A DNA stretch of 64,000 bases from Phytobacter massiliensis JC163. GTDB taxonomy: Bacteria; Pseudomonadota; Gammaproteobacteria; Enterobacterales; Enterobacteriaceae. The stretch spans positions 376,961 through 440,960 of the forward strand of contig NZ_HE578948.1 of assembly GCF_000321045.1 (NCBI RefSeq), given 5' to 3'. Under the pieces are notes generated by a model. The model saw only the letters and a program-made list of their open reading frames with translations, had not been told where the DNA came from and made no database searches. Below are positions 36,603-51,560 of the stretch, piece by piece. A program made the translations under genes and the position numbers. Positions within the stretch are counted from its first letter, which is position 1. Each line of letters opens with the position of its first letter.

Positions 36603-38789
36603 ATGTCCGTTCGTGTAGACAGAGACGTGATTAACGCGCTAATTGCAGGCCACTTTGCGGACCCCTTTTCCGTACTCGGCATGCACCAGACCGACGCCGG
36701 GCTTGAAGTCCGCGCCCTCCTGCCCGATGCAACAGAAGTGTGGGTTATCGAACCCAAGACCGGGCGGAAAGTCGGTAAACTGGAATGCATCGATTCGCGT
36801 GGCTTCTTTAGCGGCGTCCTGCCGCGTCGTAAAAACTTCTTCCGTTATCAACTGGCGGTCATCTGGCACGGTCAGCAAAATCTGATCGACGACCCGTACC
36901 GCTTTGGTCCCTTAATACAGGATATGGATGCCTGGCTTCTTTCAGAAGGGACCCACCTGCGCCCGTATGAAACTTTAGGCGCGCATGCCGATACGATGGA
37001 TGGCGTGACCGGCACCCGTTTTTCCGTCTGGGCGCCTAACGCCCGCCGCGTCTCCGTCGTCGGGGAATTTAACTACTGGGATGGTCGTCGTCACCCTATG
37101 CGCCTGCGCAAGGAGAGCGGCATCTGGGAACTCTTCATTCCCGGCGCCCACAACGGCCAGCTCTACAAATATGAATTAATTGACGCGCACGGTAACCTGC
37201 GTGTTAAAGCCGATCCCTATGCCTTTGAAGCGCAAATGCGCCCGGACACCGCCTCGCTGATTTGCGGCCTGCCGGAAAAAGTTGAGCAGACGGAGGCGCG
37301 CAAGCAGGCCAACGCCTTTGACGCGCCCATCTCCATTTACGAAGTGCATCTCGGTTCGTGGCGTCGCCATACCGATAACAACTTCTGGCTTAGCTATCGC
37401 GAACTGGCGGATCAGCTGGTCCCTTATGCCAAATGGATGGGCTTTACCCATCTTGAACTGCTGCCGATCAACGAACATCCGTTTGACGGCAGCTGGGGCT
37501 ATCAGCCAACCGGCATTTATGCGCCAACCCGCCGCTTCGGTACGCGCGATGACTTTATCTATTTTATTAAGGCTGCCCACGCGGCTGGCCTGAGCGTCAT
37601 TCTCGACTGGGTGCCGGGCCACTTTCCTGCCGACGACTTTAGCCTGGCGGAATTTGACGGCACCGATCTCTATGAGCACAGCGACCCGCGCGAAGGCTAC
37701 CATCAGGACTGGAACACCCTGATCTACAACTATGGCCGCCGCGAAGTGAGCAACTATCTGGTGGGTAACGCGCTCTACTGGGTTGAGCGTTTTGGCATTG
37801 ACGCCCTGCGTGTAGATGCGGTGGCCTCAATGATCTATCGCGATTACAGCCGCAAAGAGGGGGAGTGGATCCCTAACGAGTTTGGCGGTCGTGAAAATCT
37901 GGAAGCGATTGAGTTCCTGCGTAACACCAACCGGATTCTTGGCGAGCAGGTGCCCGGTGCGGTAAGCATGGCGGAAGAGTCCACCGACTTCCCCGGCGTC
38001 TCGCGTCCGCCGTCACAGGGCGGCCTTGGCTTCTGGTACAAGTGGAACCTGGGCTGGATGCACGACACGCTGGATTATATGAAGCTTGATCCGGTCTATC
38101 GCCAGTATCATCACGATAAGCTGACCTTCGGTTTGCTTTACAACTACACGGAAAACTTCGTGCTGCCGCTCTCCCATGACGAAGTCGTCCACGGCAAAAA
38201 ATCGATCCTCGATCGCATGCCGGGAGATGCATGGCAGAAATTCGCCAACCTGCGCGCCTATTACGGCTGGATGTGGGCCTTCCCCGGTAAAAAACTGCTC
38301 TTTATGGGCAATGAATTTGCCCAGGGACGTGAATGGAACCACGACAGCAGCCTTGACTGGCACCTGCTGGAAGGGGGCGATAACTGGCACCACGGCGTAC
38401 AGCGGCTGGTACGTGATATGAACGGCCTCTATCGCCATCATAAGGCGCTGCACGAGCTGGATTTTGATCCTTACGGTTTTGAATGGCTGGTGGTGGACGA
38501 CAATGAACGCTCTGTCTTCATCTTTGTACGCCGTGACAAAGCGGGCAATGAAATCATTGTCATCAGCAACTTCACGCCGGTGCCGCGCCACGACTATCGT
38601 TTCGGTATTAACCAGCCGGGGCGCTGGCGCGAAGAGTTGAATACCGACTCCATGCACTATCACGGCAGCAATACCGGCAACGGCGGTGTGGTACACAGTG
38701 ACGATATACCTTCTCACGGCAGGCCGCAGTCGCTCTCTGTCACTATCCCGCCGCTGGCTACCGTCTGGCTGGTTCGGGAGGCGGAATGA
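36603..38789 (+). CDS. glgB: 1,4-alpha-glucan branching enzyme GlgB
   Basis: GlgB makes alpha-1,6 branches in glycogen. The 728-residue protein equals E. coli in length: an N-terminal CBM48-like part (to about 220), then the GH13 barrel. The nucleophile D405 is in [11 protein letters not shown], the acid/base glutamate in [10 protein letters not shown] (about 458), and the transition-state aspartate in [12 protein letters not shown] (about 526). It overlaps glgX by 4 bp and opens the glgBXCAP cluster. Confidence 0.98.
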   Translation: MSVRVDRDVINALIAGHFADPFSVLGMHQTDAGLEVRALLPDATEVWVIEPKTGRKVGKLECIDSRGFFSGVLPRRKNFFRYQLAVIWHGQQNLIDDPYRFGPLIQDMDAWLLSEGTHLRPYETLGAHADTMDGVTGTRFSVWAPNARRVSVVGEFNYWDGRRHPMRLRKESGIWELFIPGAHNGQLYKYELIDAHGNLRVKADPYAFEAQMRPDTASLICGLPEKVEQTEARKQANAFDAPISIYEVHLGSWRRHTDNNFWLSYRELADQLVPYAKWMGFTHLELLPINEHPFDGSWGYQPTGIYAPTRRFGTRDDFIYFIKAAHAAGLSVILDWVPGHFPADDFSLAEFDGTDLYEHSDPREGYHQDWNTLIYNYGRREVSNYLVGNALYWVERFGIDALRVDAVASMIYRDYSRKEGEWIPNEFGGRENLEAIEFLRNTNRILGEQVPGAVSMAEESTDFPGVSRPPSQGGLGFWYKWNLGWMHDTLDYMKLDPVYRQYHHDKLTFGLLYNYTENFVLPLSHDEVVHGKKSILDRMPGDAWQKFANLRAYYGWMWAFPGKKLLFMGNEFAQGREWNHDSSLDWHLLEGGDNWHHGVQRLVRDMNGLYRHHKALHELDFDPYGFEWLVVDDNERSVFIFVRRDKAGNEIIVISNFTPVPRHDYRFGINQPGRWREELNTDSMHYHGSNTGNGGVVHSDDIPSHGRPQSLSVTIPPLATVWLVREAE

Positions 38790-40762
38790 GGGCGCTAGCC
38801 ATAGGCAAACCGGAGCCGCTGGGCGCGCATGTTGAACAAGACGGCGTGAATTTCACGTTGTTTTCAGCGCACGCCGAGCGGGTTGAGCTGTGCCTTTTCG
38901 ATGAAGAGGGCAATGAACAGCGCTACGATCTGCCTGCCCGTAGCGGCGATGTCTGGCACGGCTTTCTTCCGGGAGCGGCGCCGGGGCTGCGTTACGGCTA
39001 TCGGGTACATGGACCGTGGGAGCCTGCAAACGGCCACCGCTTTAACCCGGCGAAACTGCTGCTCGACCCCTGCGCCCGGCGCGTAGACGGCGAGGTAAAA
39101 GACGAGCCGCTGCTGCACGGCGGTTATGATATGCCTGACCCTCGTGACAGCGCCCCCGTCGCGCCGAAAAGCGTGGTCGTCGATGCCTCCTTTAACTGGG
39201 AAAACGATACGCCGCCACGAACGCCGTGGGGGAAAACGGTTATCTACGAAGCCCACGTTAAGGGGCTGACCTTTCTGCATCCTGATATCCCTGCCGATAT
39301 TCGCGGCACCTATAAAGCCCTCGCCCATCCGGTGATGCTCAACCACTTCAAAACGTTGGGCATTACCGCGCTGGAGCTGCTGCCCGTTGCCCATTTTATC
39401 AGCGAGCCGCGCCTGCAGCGGCTGGGGCTTAGCAATTACTGGGGCTATAACCCGCTGGCGCTGTTCGCGCCCGATCCCCGCTATGCCACCTCGCCACAGA
39501 CCGCCATGAACGAGCTGCGCGAGGCGGTGAAAGCGCTGCACCAGAACGGGATTGAGGTGATCCTCGATATTGTGCTGAATCACACCGCGGAAATTGACCT
39601 GCACGGTCCTACGCTCTCACAGCGCGGAATTGATAACCGTAGCTATTATTGGATCAGGGACGACGGTGATTACGAAAACTGGACCGGCTGCGGCAATACC
39701 CTGAATTTAAGCAGGCAGGGCGGCATGGCCTGGGCGTATAGCTGCATGAAGTATTGGGTCGAGACGTTCCATATCGACGGCTTTCGTTTTGATCTGGCGA
39801 CGGTATTAGGGCGGACGCCAGCGTTTAGCCAGCAGGCGCCGCTATTTAAGGCTATTGAACAGTGCCCGCTACTCTCGCAGGTGAAACTTATCGCTGAGCC
39901 GTGGGATATCGGCGAAGGCGGCTATCAGGTGGGGAATTTTCCGCCGCTTTTTGCCGAGTGGAATGACCATTTCCGCGACGCGACACGCCGCTTCTGGCTG
40001 GAAGCGTCGCTCTCAACCGGCGAGTTCGCCGGGCGGTTCGCCGCCTCCAGCGATCTGTTTCGTCGTGACGGGCGCTTGCCCCACGCGTCCGTCAACCTTG
40101 TGACGGCGCATGACGGTTTTACGCTAAGGGATTGCGTGAGTTTTAACTCTAAGCATAACGAAGCCAACGGCGAGGAAAATCGCGACGGTACTAACAGCAA
40201 CCACAGTTTTAATCATGGTATAGAAGGACTGGGCGGCAGTTTTGACGTAACGGAGAGAAGGCGAGCAAGCGTCCATGCCCTGATGACAACGCTGCTGCTC
40301 TCTCAGGGAACGCCAATGCTGCTGGCAGGTGATGAACTGGGCCATAGCCAGCATGGAAATAACAACGCCTACTGCCAGGACAACGCGTTAACCTGGCTCG
40401 ACTGGAAACAGGCGAACAGCGGGCTTGTGACGTTTACGGCTGCGCTTATTCGCCTGCGTCAGCATATCCCGGCGCTTGTCGCGGATAGCTGGTGGGATGA
40501 AGGCGATGGCAATGTGCAGTGGTTCAACAAGGATGCGCGACCGTTAAGCCCCGAAGAGTGGCAACACGGCGTTCACCGCCTGCAAATCCTGCTTTCGGGC
40601 CGCATTCTGCTTGCGATTAACGCAACGCACGAGTTGGCCGAAATGGTATTACCCGAAGGGGAATGGCGTGCTGTTCCTCCGTTCGCCGGTGAGGACAATC
40701 CGGTAGTCATGGCTGTCTGGCATGGGCCCGCGCACGGAGTGTGCGTATTTGCAAGGTCATAA
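38786..40762 (+). CDS. glgX: Glycogen debranching enzyme GlgX
   Basis: GlgX hydrolyses alpha-1,6 links of short limit-dextrin branches left by phosphorylase. The 658-residue GH13 isoamylase-type protein has the nucleophile in [12 protein letters not shown], the acid/base in [19 protein letters not shown], and [11 protein letters not shown]. Its start overlaps glgB, which gives coupled translation. Confidence 0.97.
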   Translation: MRALAIGKPEPLGAHVEQDGVNFTLFSAHAERVELCLFDEEGNEQRYDLPARSGDVWHGFLPGAAPGLRYGYRVHGPWEPANGHRFNPAKLLLDPCARRVDGEVKDEPLLHGGYDMPDPRDSAPVAPKSVVVDASFNWENDTPPRTPWGKTVIYEAHVKGLTFLHPDIPADIRGTYKALAHPVMLNHFKTLGITALELLPVAHFISEPRLQRLGLSNYWGYNPLALFAPDPRYATSPQTAMNELREAVKALHQNGIEVILDIVLNHTAEIDLHGPTLSQRGIDNRSYYWIRDDGDYENWTGCGNTLNLSRQGGMAWAYSCMKYWVETFHIDGFRFDLATVLGRTPAFSQQAPLFKAIEQCPLLSQVKLIAEPWDIGEGGYQVGNFPPLFAEWNDHFRDATRRFWLEASLSTGEFAGRFAASSDLFRRDGRLPHASVNLVTAHDGFTLRDCVSFNSKHNEANGEENRDGTNSNHSFNHGIEGLGGSFDVTERRRASVHALMTTLLLSQGTPMLLAGDELGHSQHGNNNAYCQDNALTWLDWKQANSGLVTFTAALIRLRQHIPALVADSWWDEGDGNVQWFNKDARPLSPEEWQHGVHRLQILLSGRILLAINATHELAEMVLPEGEWRAVPPFAGEDNPVVMAVWHGPAHGVCVFARS

Positions 40763-40776
40763 AAAAGGAGTTCGTC

Positions 40777-42063
40777 ATGGTGAGATTAGAAAAAAACGAT
40801 CCGTTAATGTTAGCGCGCCAGCTGCCATTAAAATCTGTAGCCCTGATCCTGGCGGGAGGTCGCGGGACTCGCCTGAAAGATTTAACCAAAAAACGCGCCA
40901 AGCCTGCGGTACACTTCGGTGGTAAATTTCGCATCATCGATTTCGCCTTATCCAACTGTATTAACTCCGGCATTCGTCGCATTGGCGTTATCACGCAGTA
41001 CCAGTCCCACACGCTGGTGCAGCATATCCAGCGCGGCTGGTCCTTCTTCAATGAAGAGATGAACGAGTTTGTCGACCTGCTCCCGGCCCAGCAGCGCGTG
41101 CATGGGGAAAGCTGGTACCGCGGCACGGCGGATGCGGTGACCCAGAACCTCGACATTATTCAGCGCTATGGCGCGGAGTACATCGTCATTCTGGCAGGCG
41201 ATCATATCTATAAGCAGGACTACTCCCGCATGCTTATCGACCATGTCGAAAAGGGTGCGCGTTGCACCGTGGCCTGCCTGCCGGTGCCCGTTCAGGAAGC
41301 AACCGCTTTTGGGGTTATGGCGGTTGATGAAAATGACAAAGTGATCGACTTTGTTGAAAAACCGGCCAACCCGCCCAGCATGCCCGGCGACAGCACCAAG
41401 GCGCTTGCCAGCATGGGTATTTACGTTTTTGACGCGGAATACCTCTACGAACTGCTGGAAGAAGACGATAAGGATGAAAATTCCAGCCATGACTTCGGCA
41501 AGGACATCATTCCGCGCATCACGAAGGCTGGCATGGCTTATGCACATCCTTTCCCTTTATCCTGCGTACAGTCAGACCCGGAATCAGAGCCGTACTGGCG
41601 CGATGTCGGTACGCTTGAAGCGTACTGGAAAGCGAACCTTGACCTGGCGTCGGTCGTACCAGAACTTGATATGTATGATCAAAACTGGCCTATCCGTACC
41701 TATAATGAATCTCTGCCACCGGCGAAATTTGTTCAGGACAGATCGGGTAGCCATGGTATGACGCTAAATTCGCTGGTTTCAGGCGGTTGCGTGATATCGG
41801 GATCGGTCGTCGTGCAATCGGTATTGTTCTCGCGCGTGCGCGTTAACTCGTTTTGTAATATCGACTCCGCAGTATTGCTGCCGGAGGTTTGGGTGGGACG
41901 CTCTTGTCGTTTGCGGCGCTGCGTTATTGACAGAGCCTGTGTGATTCCCGAAGGAACAATAATTGGTGAGAACGCGGAAGAAGACGCCCGCCGATTCTAC
42001 CGTTCCGAAGAGGGGATTGTGCTGGTGACGCGCGAAATGTTACGCAAATTGCAGCAAGAGTAA
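40777..42063 (+). CDS. glgC: Glucose-1-phosphate adenylyltransferase GlgC
   Basis: GlgC makes ADP-glucose from ATP and glucose-1-phosphate, the controlled step of glycogen synthesis. The 428-residue protein has [19 protein letters not shown] with the activator-site lysine, [22 protein letters not shown], the substrate-site FVEKP and a C-terminal beta-helix. ATG 40777 follows AAAAAAGGAG and gives the E. coli MV.LEKND start. The first 12 codons of a longer frame overlap glgX and are not preferred. Confidence 0.98.
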   Translation: MVRLEKNDPLMLARQLPLKSVALILAGGRGTRLKDLTKKRAKPAVHFGGKFRIIDFALSNCINSGIRRIGVITQYQSHTLVQHIQRGWSFFNEEMNEFVDLLPAQQRVHGESWYRGTADAVTQNLDIIQRYGAEYIVILAGDHIYKQDYSRMLIDHVEKGARCTVACLPVPVQEATAFGVMAVDENDKVIDFVEKPANPPSMPGDSTKALASMGIYVFDAEYLYELLEEDDKDENSSHDFGKDIIPRITKAGMAYAHPFPLSCVQSDPESEPYWRDVGTLEAYWKANLDLASVVPELDMYDQNWPIRTYNESLPPAKFVQDRSGSHGMTLNSLVSGGCVISGSVVVQSVLFSRVRVNSFCNIDSAVLLPEVWVGRSCRLRRCVIDRACVIPEGTIIGENAEEDARRFYRSEEGIVLVTREMLRKLQQE

Positions 42064-42153
42064 CAGCATCGAATAACCTTGCGCGGAAGGGGTCCGCGCG
42101 CTGTTCTTCCCGCTAGAGCCTGGAAAATGTTAGCGGTTTTGACAGGAGCGATA

Positions 42154-46054
<3,901 letters not shown>

Positions 46055-46074
46055 CGTCCACGCTGCTGTCCTCA

Positions 46075-46100
46075 ACGGAGCCGCCTGGCTCCGTTTTTTT
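46075..46100 (+). terminator. glgP terminator
   Basis: ACGGAGCC (46075-46082), loop GCCT, and GGCTCCGT (46087-46094) form an 8-bp stem with a T run to 46100. Confidence 0.93.
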
Positions 46101-46194
46101 ATGTCATAAAACACCGCTTTTCAGATATTGTGGGGGATAAACCTGCCGCCGCGCGCCGTATACTGCGGCGACAAAATGGATAAGGGTCAGGGAT

Positions 46195-47715
46195 ATGACA
46201 TTCTGGTGGTGGGTAAGATCGCTTTTACTGGCGTGGCTTGGCGTGCCGTTTCTGGCGCACGCCGTGGCGTTTACAGGATTACTGAGTTTCGGGTTTGGGA
46301 AAGATCTCTTGCGCCTTGTGGATACCTCGTATTCACCTCTCATCGAAAACATGCTGATAGCCATTCTTTATGTATCAAATGGCGGCATGATGTTCGCGCT
46401 GGGCTGGCTGCTGGCGCACTTTACCCGGCCTGCGGAGAACAACGCTCTCCGCCAGTGCCTGCTGCTGCTGCCTGCGCTGCTGGTACTGGCAGGCTGGATC
46501 GTGACGCTACACCTTAGCGGCTATAGCTTCAGCGACGAAAATTACGTGAATCTGGCTCTGATGGAGCTGCCCTGGGGCGGCATCGTCTTTATCGCACTGA
46601 TATCCGGCTGGCTGTGGGCAATGGCGCTTATTCCTGTGGGGGCACAGGTGTGCTTTACCCTCGGCTGTTACTGGCGTAACCGTCATTTTCCCGATGCGCG
46701 CAATAGCATCCGGCTGCGCAATATCATGGCGCTGCTGATGCTGGGGTTAATTTTAGTTGCCTGCTGGCAGGTAAAAGTGCGGGCGGACAAGTTTGTTCAC
46801 CAGGAGTGGGGTAAAACGCATAATGAAAACTTTGATTATGCGGATTATATCCCTGATTTTAAAGGCAATAAGCTCACGGCCCTGCGCGGCGAGCCGCCGT
46901 TTAAATTTAGCGAGCCCTGGCCGCGCTGGGATGGCGCGACCGCCGCTTACCCGCTCTACGCATCGGCATTTTACGCGCTGAACACGCTGCCGTATGACAT
47001 GTCTTTTGATGAAACACGTAAGTGCTGCCTCGCGCGGTCACGCACGCTGGAAGCCTATAACAACATTATCGCCGATAAAGCCGATATTATTTTTGTCGCA
47101 CAGCCTTCCGCAGGGCAGAAAAAACGCGCCCGCGAGGCCGGGGTGGCGCTCACCTATACCCCCTTCGCCCGGGAGGCGTTTGTCTTTATTACTCATGTTG
47201 ATAACCCGGTAAATTCCCTGACGCAGCAGCAGGTGCGGGATATTTTTAGCGGCAGGATCGTCAATTGGGACAGCGTCGGCGGACAAAACAGGGATATTGA
47301 AGTCTGGCAGCGGCCGGCCGATTCCGGCAGCCAGACCACCATGCTGGCGAAGGTGATGAAGGATACGCCGATGCTACCGCCGCAAGAGACCGAAGTGGCG
47401 GGCGGCATGGGCGGCGTGATATGCCAGGTAGCGGAATACCAAAACACGAAGAGCGCGATTGGTTACACCTTCCGTTATTACGCGACAAAGATGAACACGA
47501 ATAAAGATATCAAGCTGCTGGCTATCGAGGGCATTGCGCCCACGGTCGGCAATATCCGCAACGGCCTTTACCCCTATACGGTGGATGTCTATATGGTGAC
47601 GCGCCAGGACCCTAACGCGAAAACGCAACAGATCGTCGACTGGTTCTTAAGCCCACAGGGGCAGGCGCTGGTGAAAGATGTGGGGTATTCACCGCTGTAT
47701 GAGGCGGAGGAATAG
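46195..47715 (+). CDS. Multi-pass membrane protein with a C-terminal PstS-like substrate-binding domain
   Basis: I do not recognise a named homologue. The 506-residue protein begins with about five membrane helices (roughly residues 5-28, 50-76, 86-107, 123-152, 174-195). The last is followed by a region resembling a PstS-type phosphate-binding protein (about 225-500). Typical parts are YPLYASAFYALN, FVFITHVDNPVNSLT, QQVRDIFSGRIVNWDSVGG, RPADSGSQTTML and VDWFLSPQGQALVKDVGYSP. Binding domains are normally free or lipid-anchored, so a covalent multi-helix anchor is odd. It is a single gene between glgP and the convergent glpD. E. coli K-12 has the small remnant yzgL here; whether they are related cannot be shown. 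Sensor, scavenger or transport roles are all possible. Confidence 0.75.
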   Translation: MTFWWWVRSLLLAWLGVPFLAHAVAFTGLLSFGFGKDLLRLVDTSYSPLIENMLIAILYVSNGGMMFALGWLLAHFTRPAENNALRQCLLLLPALLVLAGWIVTLHLSGYSFSDENYVNLALMELPWGGIVFIALISGWLWAMALIPVGAQVCFTLGCYWRNRHFPDARNSIRLRNIMALLMLGLILVACWQVKVRADKFVHQEWGKTHNENFDYADYIPDFKGNKLTALRGEPPFKFSEPWPRWDGATAAYPLYASAFYALNTLPYDMSFDETRKCCLARSRTLEAYNNIIADKADIIFVAQPSAGQKKRAREAGVALTYTPFAREAFVFITHVDNPVNSLTQQQVRDIFSGRIVNWDSVGGQNRDIEVWQRPADSGSQTTMLAKVMKDTPMLPPQETEVAGGMGGVICQVAEYQNTKSAIGYTFRYYATKMNTNKDIKLLAIEGIAPTVGNIRNGLYPYTVDVYMVTRQDPNAKTQQIVDWFLSPQGQALVKDVGYSPLYEAEE

Positions 47716-47801
47716 GGGATGTGTCGACTGGAATAGACATTACCGGACGATACGGTAGAGCTGGGTATCTTTCTTGAGATGTTCTGGCGCGGAGGATCGG
47801 T

Positions 47802-47838
47802 CCCCTCGCCCCTTCGGGGAGAGGGTTAGGGTGAGGGG
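47802..47838 (+). repeat. GC-rich palindromic repeat between the PstS-like gene and glpD
   Basis: CCCCTCGCCCCTTCGGGGAG followed by AGGGTTAGGGTGAGGGG is a forward member of the repeat family. It lies between convergent genes and could terminate both. Confidence 0.9.
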
Positions 47839-47858
47839 AGCGTTCGCGCGCTGTGCTA

Positions 47859-49364
47859 TCACGACGCCAGCGACAGTTCCGTCTTATTATGGCGGGTCAG
47901 CCATTGCGCCACGCGGGACTGCTCCTCCGCCGTCAGCCACATGCCCAGCTTGGTACGGCGCCAGAGCGCGTCGTCGACGCGGCGCACCCACTCATGTTCT
48001 ACCAGATAGCGCAGCTCTGCTTCATACAGCTCGTGACCAAAATGCTCCCCAAGCTGGTCGAGAGTTTTCGCCTCACCCAGAATGCGTTCGCTGTTGCTAC
48101 CGTAAGTGCGGGCGTAACGACGCGCCAGCGATTCGGTGATAAACGGATAGCGGCGGCGCAGGCTGGCGGCGTAGTCGTCGCGGTCGCCCTGAATATTACC
48201 GCCGGGCAGCACGCCCTCTTTGGTCCATGCCGGGCCAATGCCCTGATAGTAACCAGACAGCTTCTCCATCGCGTGCTCGGCCAGTTTGCGATAGGTGGTG
48301 AGCTTACCGCCAAATACCGACAGCAGCGGCGCTTTGCCATCCTGATCGTGAATGTCCAGGGTGTAGTCGCGGGTGATGGCCTGCGGCGAATCGGACTCAT
48401 CGTCACACAGCGGGCGAACGCCGGAGTAGGTCCAGACGATATCGTCACGAGAAAGCGGCTTTTTAAAGTGCGCGTTGTAGACGTTCAACAGGTAATTAAT
48501 TTCGTTTTCGTCGATTGCCACCTGTTTCGGATCGCCGTTGTACTCCACGTCGGTGGTGCCGATGATCGAGAACTCATCCATCCACGGAATCACAAAGACG
48601 ATGCGCTTATCTTCGTTTTGCAGGATATATGCCTGCTTCTGCGTGTGAACCCGCGGCACGACAATATGGCTGCCTTTAATCAGACGGATGCCGTAAGGCG
48701 ACGGCAGATGCATGCCGTCATCGAAGAACTCTTTTACCCATGGACCGGTGGCGTTGACCAGACCCCGCGCCTGCCAGCGGAACGTCTCGCCGGTATCGAT
48801 ATCTTCCGCTTCAACGATCCACAGCCCGTTTTCCCGTTTCGCTGAGGTAGCGCGGGTACGGGTTTTTACCTCGCCGCCCTTTTTAACTACCATCTGCGCG
48901 TTGGCCAGCACCAGCCGCGCATCGTCTACCCAGCAGTCAGAATATTCGAAACCGCGCACGATCTCCGGCTTGAGCACCGATTCTGAGCCAAAACGCAACC
49001 CGCGCGATCCGGGTAAACTGGTGCGCTTACCCAGGTGATCGTACATAAACAGACCGATACGGATCATCCACGCCGGACGTAAATGAGGGCGATGCGGCAG
49101 ACGAAAGCGCATCGGGAAGGCGATATGCGGTGCCATTTTCAGCAGCACTTCGCGCTCGGCCAATGCTTCGCTCACCAGCCGGAATTCGTAGTGTTCAAGG
49201 TAACGCAGGCCGCCGTGGATGAGCTTAGAGCTGGCGCTGGACGTCGCGCTTGCTAAATCCTGGGCCTCCAGCATCAGCACGGATAAACCTCGCCCGGCAG
49301 CGTCAGCCGCAATACCGGCACCGTTGATGCCCCCGCCAATAACGATCAGATCTTTGGTTTCCAT
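47859..49364 (-). CDS. glpD: Aerobic glycerol-3-phosphate dehydrogenase GlpD
   Basis: GlpD is a peripheral inner-membrane flavoenzyme oxidising glycerol-3-phosphate to dihydroxyacetone phosphate and passing electrons to ubiquinone. From ATG 49364 it has 501 residues, the E. coli length, with the FAD motif DLIVIGGGINGAGIA at 5-19, SSASSKLIHGGLRYLEHYEF, and VFGGKLTTYRKLAEHA. A start five codons upstream is not preferred. It is divergent from glpEGR and complements ugp by consuming imported glycerol-3-phosphate. Confidence 0.98.
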   Translation of the reverse strand: METKDLIVIGGGINGAGIAADAAGRGLSVLMLEAQDLASATSSASSKLIHGGLRYLEHYEFRLVSEALAEREVLLKMAPHIAFPMRFRLPHRPHLRPAWMIRIGLFMYDHLGKRTSLPGSRGLRFGSESVLKPEIVRGFEYSDCWVDDARLVLANAQMVVKKGGEVKTRTRATSAKRENGLWIVEAEDIDTGETFRWQARGLVNATGPWVKEFFDDGMHLPSPYGIRLIKGSHIVVPRVHTQKQAYILQNEDKRIVFVIPWMDEFSIIGTTDVEYNGDPKQVAIDENEINYLLNVYNAHFKKPLSRDDIVWTYSGVRPLCDDESDSPQAITRDYTLDIHDQDGKAPLLSVFGGKLTTYRKLAEHAMEKLSGYYQGIGPAWTKEGVLPGGNIQGDRDDYAASLRRRYPFITESLARRYARTYGSNSERILGEAKTLDQLGEHFGHELYEAELRYLVEHEWVRRVDDALWRRTKLGMWLTAEEQSRVAQWLTRHNKTELSLAS

Positions 49365-49396
49365 GCTGCCCTCACGCACTTTCGTTAAAGCTCAAA

Positions 49397-49477
49397 AATG
49401 TTCGATATCGCTCATAATAGCAAAGGAACGCGCTTTTGGTAACATCAAAAAAACAATTTAGAGTGATACACATAACA
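49397..49477. promoter_or_regulatory. GlpR operator and possible CRP site between glpD and glpE
   Basis: AATGTTCGATATCGCTCATA (49397-49416) is close to the GlpR palindrome (ATGTTCGA..TCGAACAT). AGTGA-TACACA-TAACA at 49462-49477 is a weaker match to a CRP site. Both fit the known glycerol-3-phosphate and catabolite control of glpD. Confidence 0.6.
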
Positions 49478-49545
49478 TAATGGCGTTTGGAGAGCGGAAG
49501 GACGTAAACTAACGTCTCTGTCCGCTACCACCAGAAGAGAAGATC

Positions 49546-49875
49546 ATGGATCAGTTTGTTTGCATTAATGTTGAAGAAGCCCACCAGAAATTACAGTTAC
49601 AGCAGGCGGTGCTGGTGGATATCCGCGATCCGCAAAGTTATGCCATTGGGCATACGCCGGGCGCGTTCCACCTGACCAATGACACCCTCGGCACCTTTAT
49701 GCGTGAGACCGATTTTGAGACGCCGGTGATGGTGATGTGCTATCACGGCAACAGCAGTAAAGGCGCGGCGCAGTACCTTCTGCAGCAGGGTTATGAGGCG
49801 GTTTATAGCGTTGATGGCGGTTTTGACGCCTGGCACCGCCATTTTCCCGCGGAAGTGGCGCAGGGATCGCTTTAG
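49546..49875 (+). CDS. glpE: Thiosulfate sulfurtransferase GlpE
   Basis: GlpE is a single-domain cytosolic rhodanese that moves sulfane sulfur from thiosulfate to acceptors such as cyanide or thioredoxin. The 109-residue protein has the active cysteine C65 in [14 protein letters not shown] and the N-terminal [17 protein letters not shown]. It is the first gene of glpEGR. Confidence 0.97.
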   Translation: MDQFVCINVEEAHQKLQLQQAVLVDIRDPQSYAIGHTPGAFHLTNDTLGTFMRETDFETPVMVMCYHGNSSKGAAQYLLQQGYEAVYSVDGGFDAWHRHFPAEVAQGSL

Positions 49876-49934
49876 GCTGTGCGGGATCTGCCGCTATACT
49901 GTGCTCTTTTCCAGGGACAAAGCGACCGCCTGCC

Positions 49935-50765
49935 ATGTTGATGATTACTTCTTTTGCCAATCCGCGCGTCGCCCAGGCGTTTGTCGACTATATGCAAACT
50001 CAGGGCATTATTCTGACCATTCAACACCACGCGCAAAGCGACGTCTGGCTGGCGGATGAGAGCCACGCTGAGCGGGTAAAAGCGGAACTGGCGCGTTTTC
50101 TGGAAAACCCCGGTCACCCGCGCTACTCCGCGGCTAGCTGGCAGTCGGGCCAGGTGGGCAGCGGCCTGCACTATCGCCGTTTTCCGCTGCGCGCCGCGCT
50201 GAGGGAGCGTGGCGGCCCGATTACGCTCTCTGTATTCGTCCTTTGCGTTATTGTCTTTTTACTCATTTACACCGTTGGCAGAGAGCCCGTTCTGCTATGG
50301 CTGGCCTGGCCTTACGACGCGTCAGTCCAGTTTGAAGCATGGCGTTATTTCAGCCACGCGCTTATGCACTTTTCGCTGGTTCATATCATCTTTAACCTCT
50401 TCTGGTGGTGGTATCTTGGCGGCATGGTGGAGAAGCGCTTAGGCGGCGGCAAGCTGCTGGTCATCACGCTGATAAGCGCGTTACTGAGCGGGTTCCTGCA
50501 ATATAAACTGGCGGGGCCGTGGTTCGGCGGATTATCAGGCGTAGTGTATGCGCTGATCGGCTACGTATGGCTGCGTGGAGAGTGGGACCCGGCCCGTCCG
50601 GTCTGGCTGCCGCGTGGGCTGGCTATTTTTACCATGGTGCTCCTTGCCGCCGAATGGTTTGGCGCGCTGGCAAGCAATAGCGCCACCGGCGCGCACACCG
50701 CCGGGCTGGTGATTGGGCTCGCGATGGCGGTGGTTGACTCGCAAAATGCGCGAAAACGAACATAA
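49935..50765 (+). CDS. glpG: Rhomboid intramembrane serine protease GlpG
   Basis: GlpG cleaves transmembrane substrates within the inner membrane. The 276-residue protein has an N-terminal cytosolic domain (about 1-85) and six helices. The catalytic dyad is S201 in [10 protein letters not shown] and H254 in [10 protein letters not shown], the same numbers as E. coli. The [19 protein letters not shown] segment with the oxyanion-site histidine and asparagine is kept. Confidence 0.98.
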   Translation: MLMITSFANPRVAQAFVDYMQTQGIILTIQHHAQSDVWLADESHAERVKAELARFLENPGHPRYSAASWQSGQVGSGLHYRRFPLRAALRERGGPITLSVFVLCVIVFLLIYTVGREPVLLWLAWPYDASVQFEAWRYFSHALMHFSLVHIIFNLFWWWYLGGMVEKRLGGGKLLVITLISALLSGFLQYKLAGPWFGGLSGVVYALIGYVWLRGEWDPARPVWLPRGLAIFTMVLLAAEWFGALASNSATGAHTAGLVIGLAMAVVDSQNARKRT

Positions 50766-50781
50766 ATTCCAGAGACACGGC

Positions 50782-51540
50782 ATGAAACAAACACAACGTC
50801 ATGATGCGATCATTGAACTCGTTAAGCTGCAGGGCTATGTCAGTACCGAGGAGCTGGTCGAGCAGTTCGCCGTCAGCCCGCAAACCATTCGCCGCGATCT
50901 GAACGATCTGGCCGATCAAAATAAAATTCTGCGCCACCATGGCGGCGCGGCGCTGCCATCCAGCTCGGTTAACACCCCCTGGCACGATCGCAAAGCGACG
51001 CAGACCGCGGAAAAAGAGCGTATTGCCCGTAAAGTCGCCAGCCAGATCCCTAACGGCGCGACGCTGTTTATTGATATCGGCACCACGCCGGAAGCGGTGG
51101 CCCATGCGCTGCTCGACCACAGCGATCTGCGGGTAGTCACCAACAACCTGAACGTCGCCAATACGCTGCTGAAAAAGGACGATTTCCGGGTGATTCTGGC
51201 GGGCGGGGAACTGCGCAGCCGCGATGGCGGCATCGTTGGCGAAGCCACGCTGGATTTTATCTCCCAGTTCCGTCTGGACTTCGGCATTCTGGGGATCAGC
51301 GGCATCGATTCAGACGGCTCGTTGCTGGAGTTTGACTACCACGAAGTGCGCACCAAGCGCGCGATTATCGAGAACTCGCGCCACGTCATGCTGGTGGTAG
51401 ACCACTCCAAGTATGGGCGCAACGCGATGGTCAATATGGGCAGCATCAGCATGGTGGACGTGGTCTATACCGATATCATGCCGCCCAGCGGAGTGATGCA
51501 GGTGATTGTGAATAACAATATTCAGCTTGAGCTGTGCTGA
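50782..51540 (+). CDS. glpR: Glycerol-3-phosphate regulon repressor GlpR
   Basis: GlpR is a DeoR-family repressor of glp genes, released by glycerol-3-phosphate. The 252-residue protein has the helix-turn-helix VSTEELVEQFAVSPQTIRRDLNDL (about 19-42) and a sugar-phosphate-binding domain with FIDIGTTPEAVAHAL and GIVGEATLDFI. It is intact here, unlike the defective copy in E. coli MG1655. ATG 50782 gives family length; an earlier in-frame start lies in glpG. Confidence 0.97.
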   Translation: MKQTQRHDAIIELVKLQGYVSTEELVEQFAVSPQTIRRDLNDLADQNKILRHHGGAALPSSSVNTPWHDRKATQTAEKERIARKVASQIPNGATLFIDIGTTPEAVAHALLDHSDLRVVTNNLNVANTLLKKDDFRVILAGGELRSRDGGIVGEATLDFISQFRLDFGILGISGIDSDGSLLEFDYHEVRTKRAIIENSRHVMLVVDHSKYGRNAMVNMGSISMVDVVYTDIMPPSGVMQVIVNNNIQLELC

Positions 51541-51560
51541 TGAATTAGGGGGAGGTTGTT

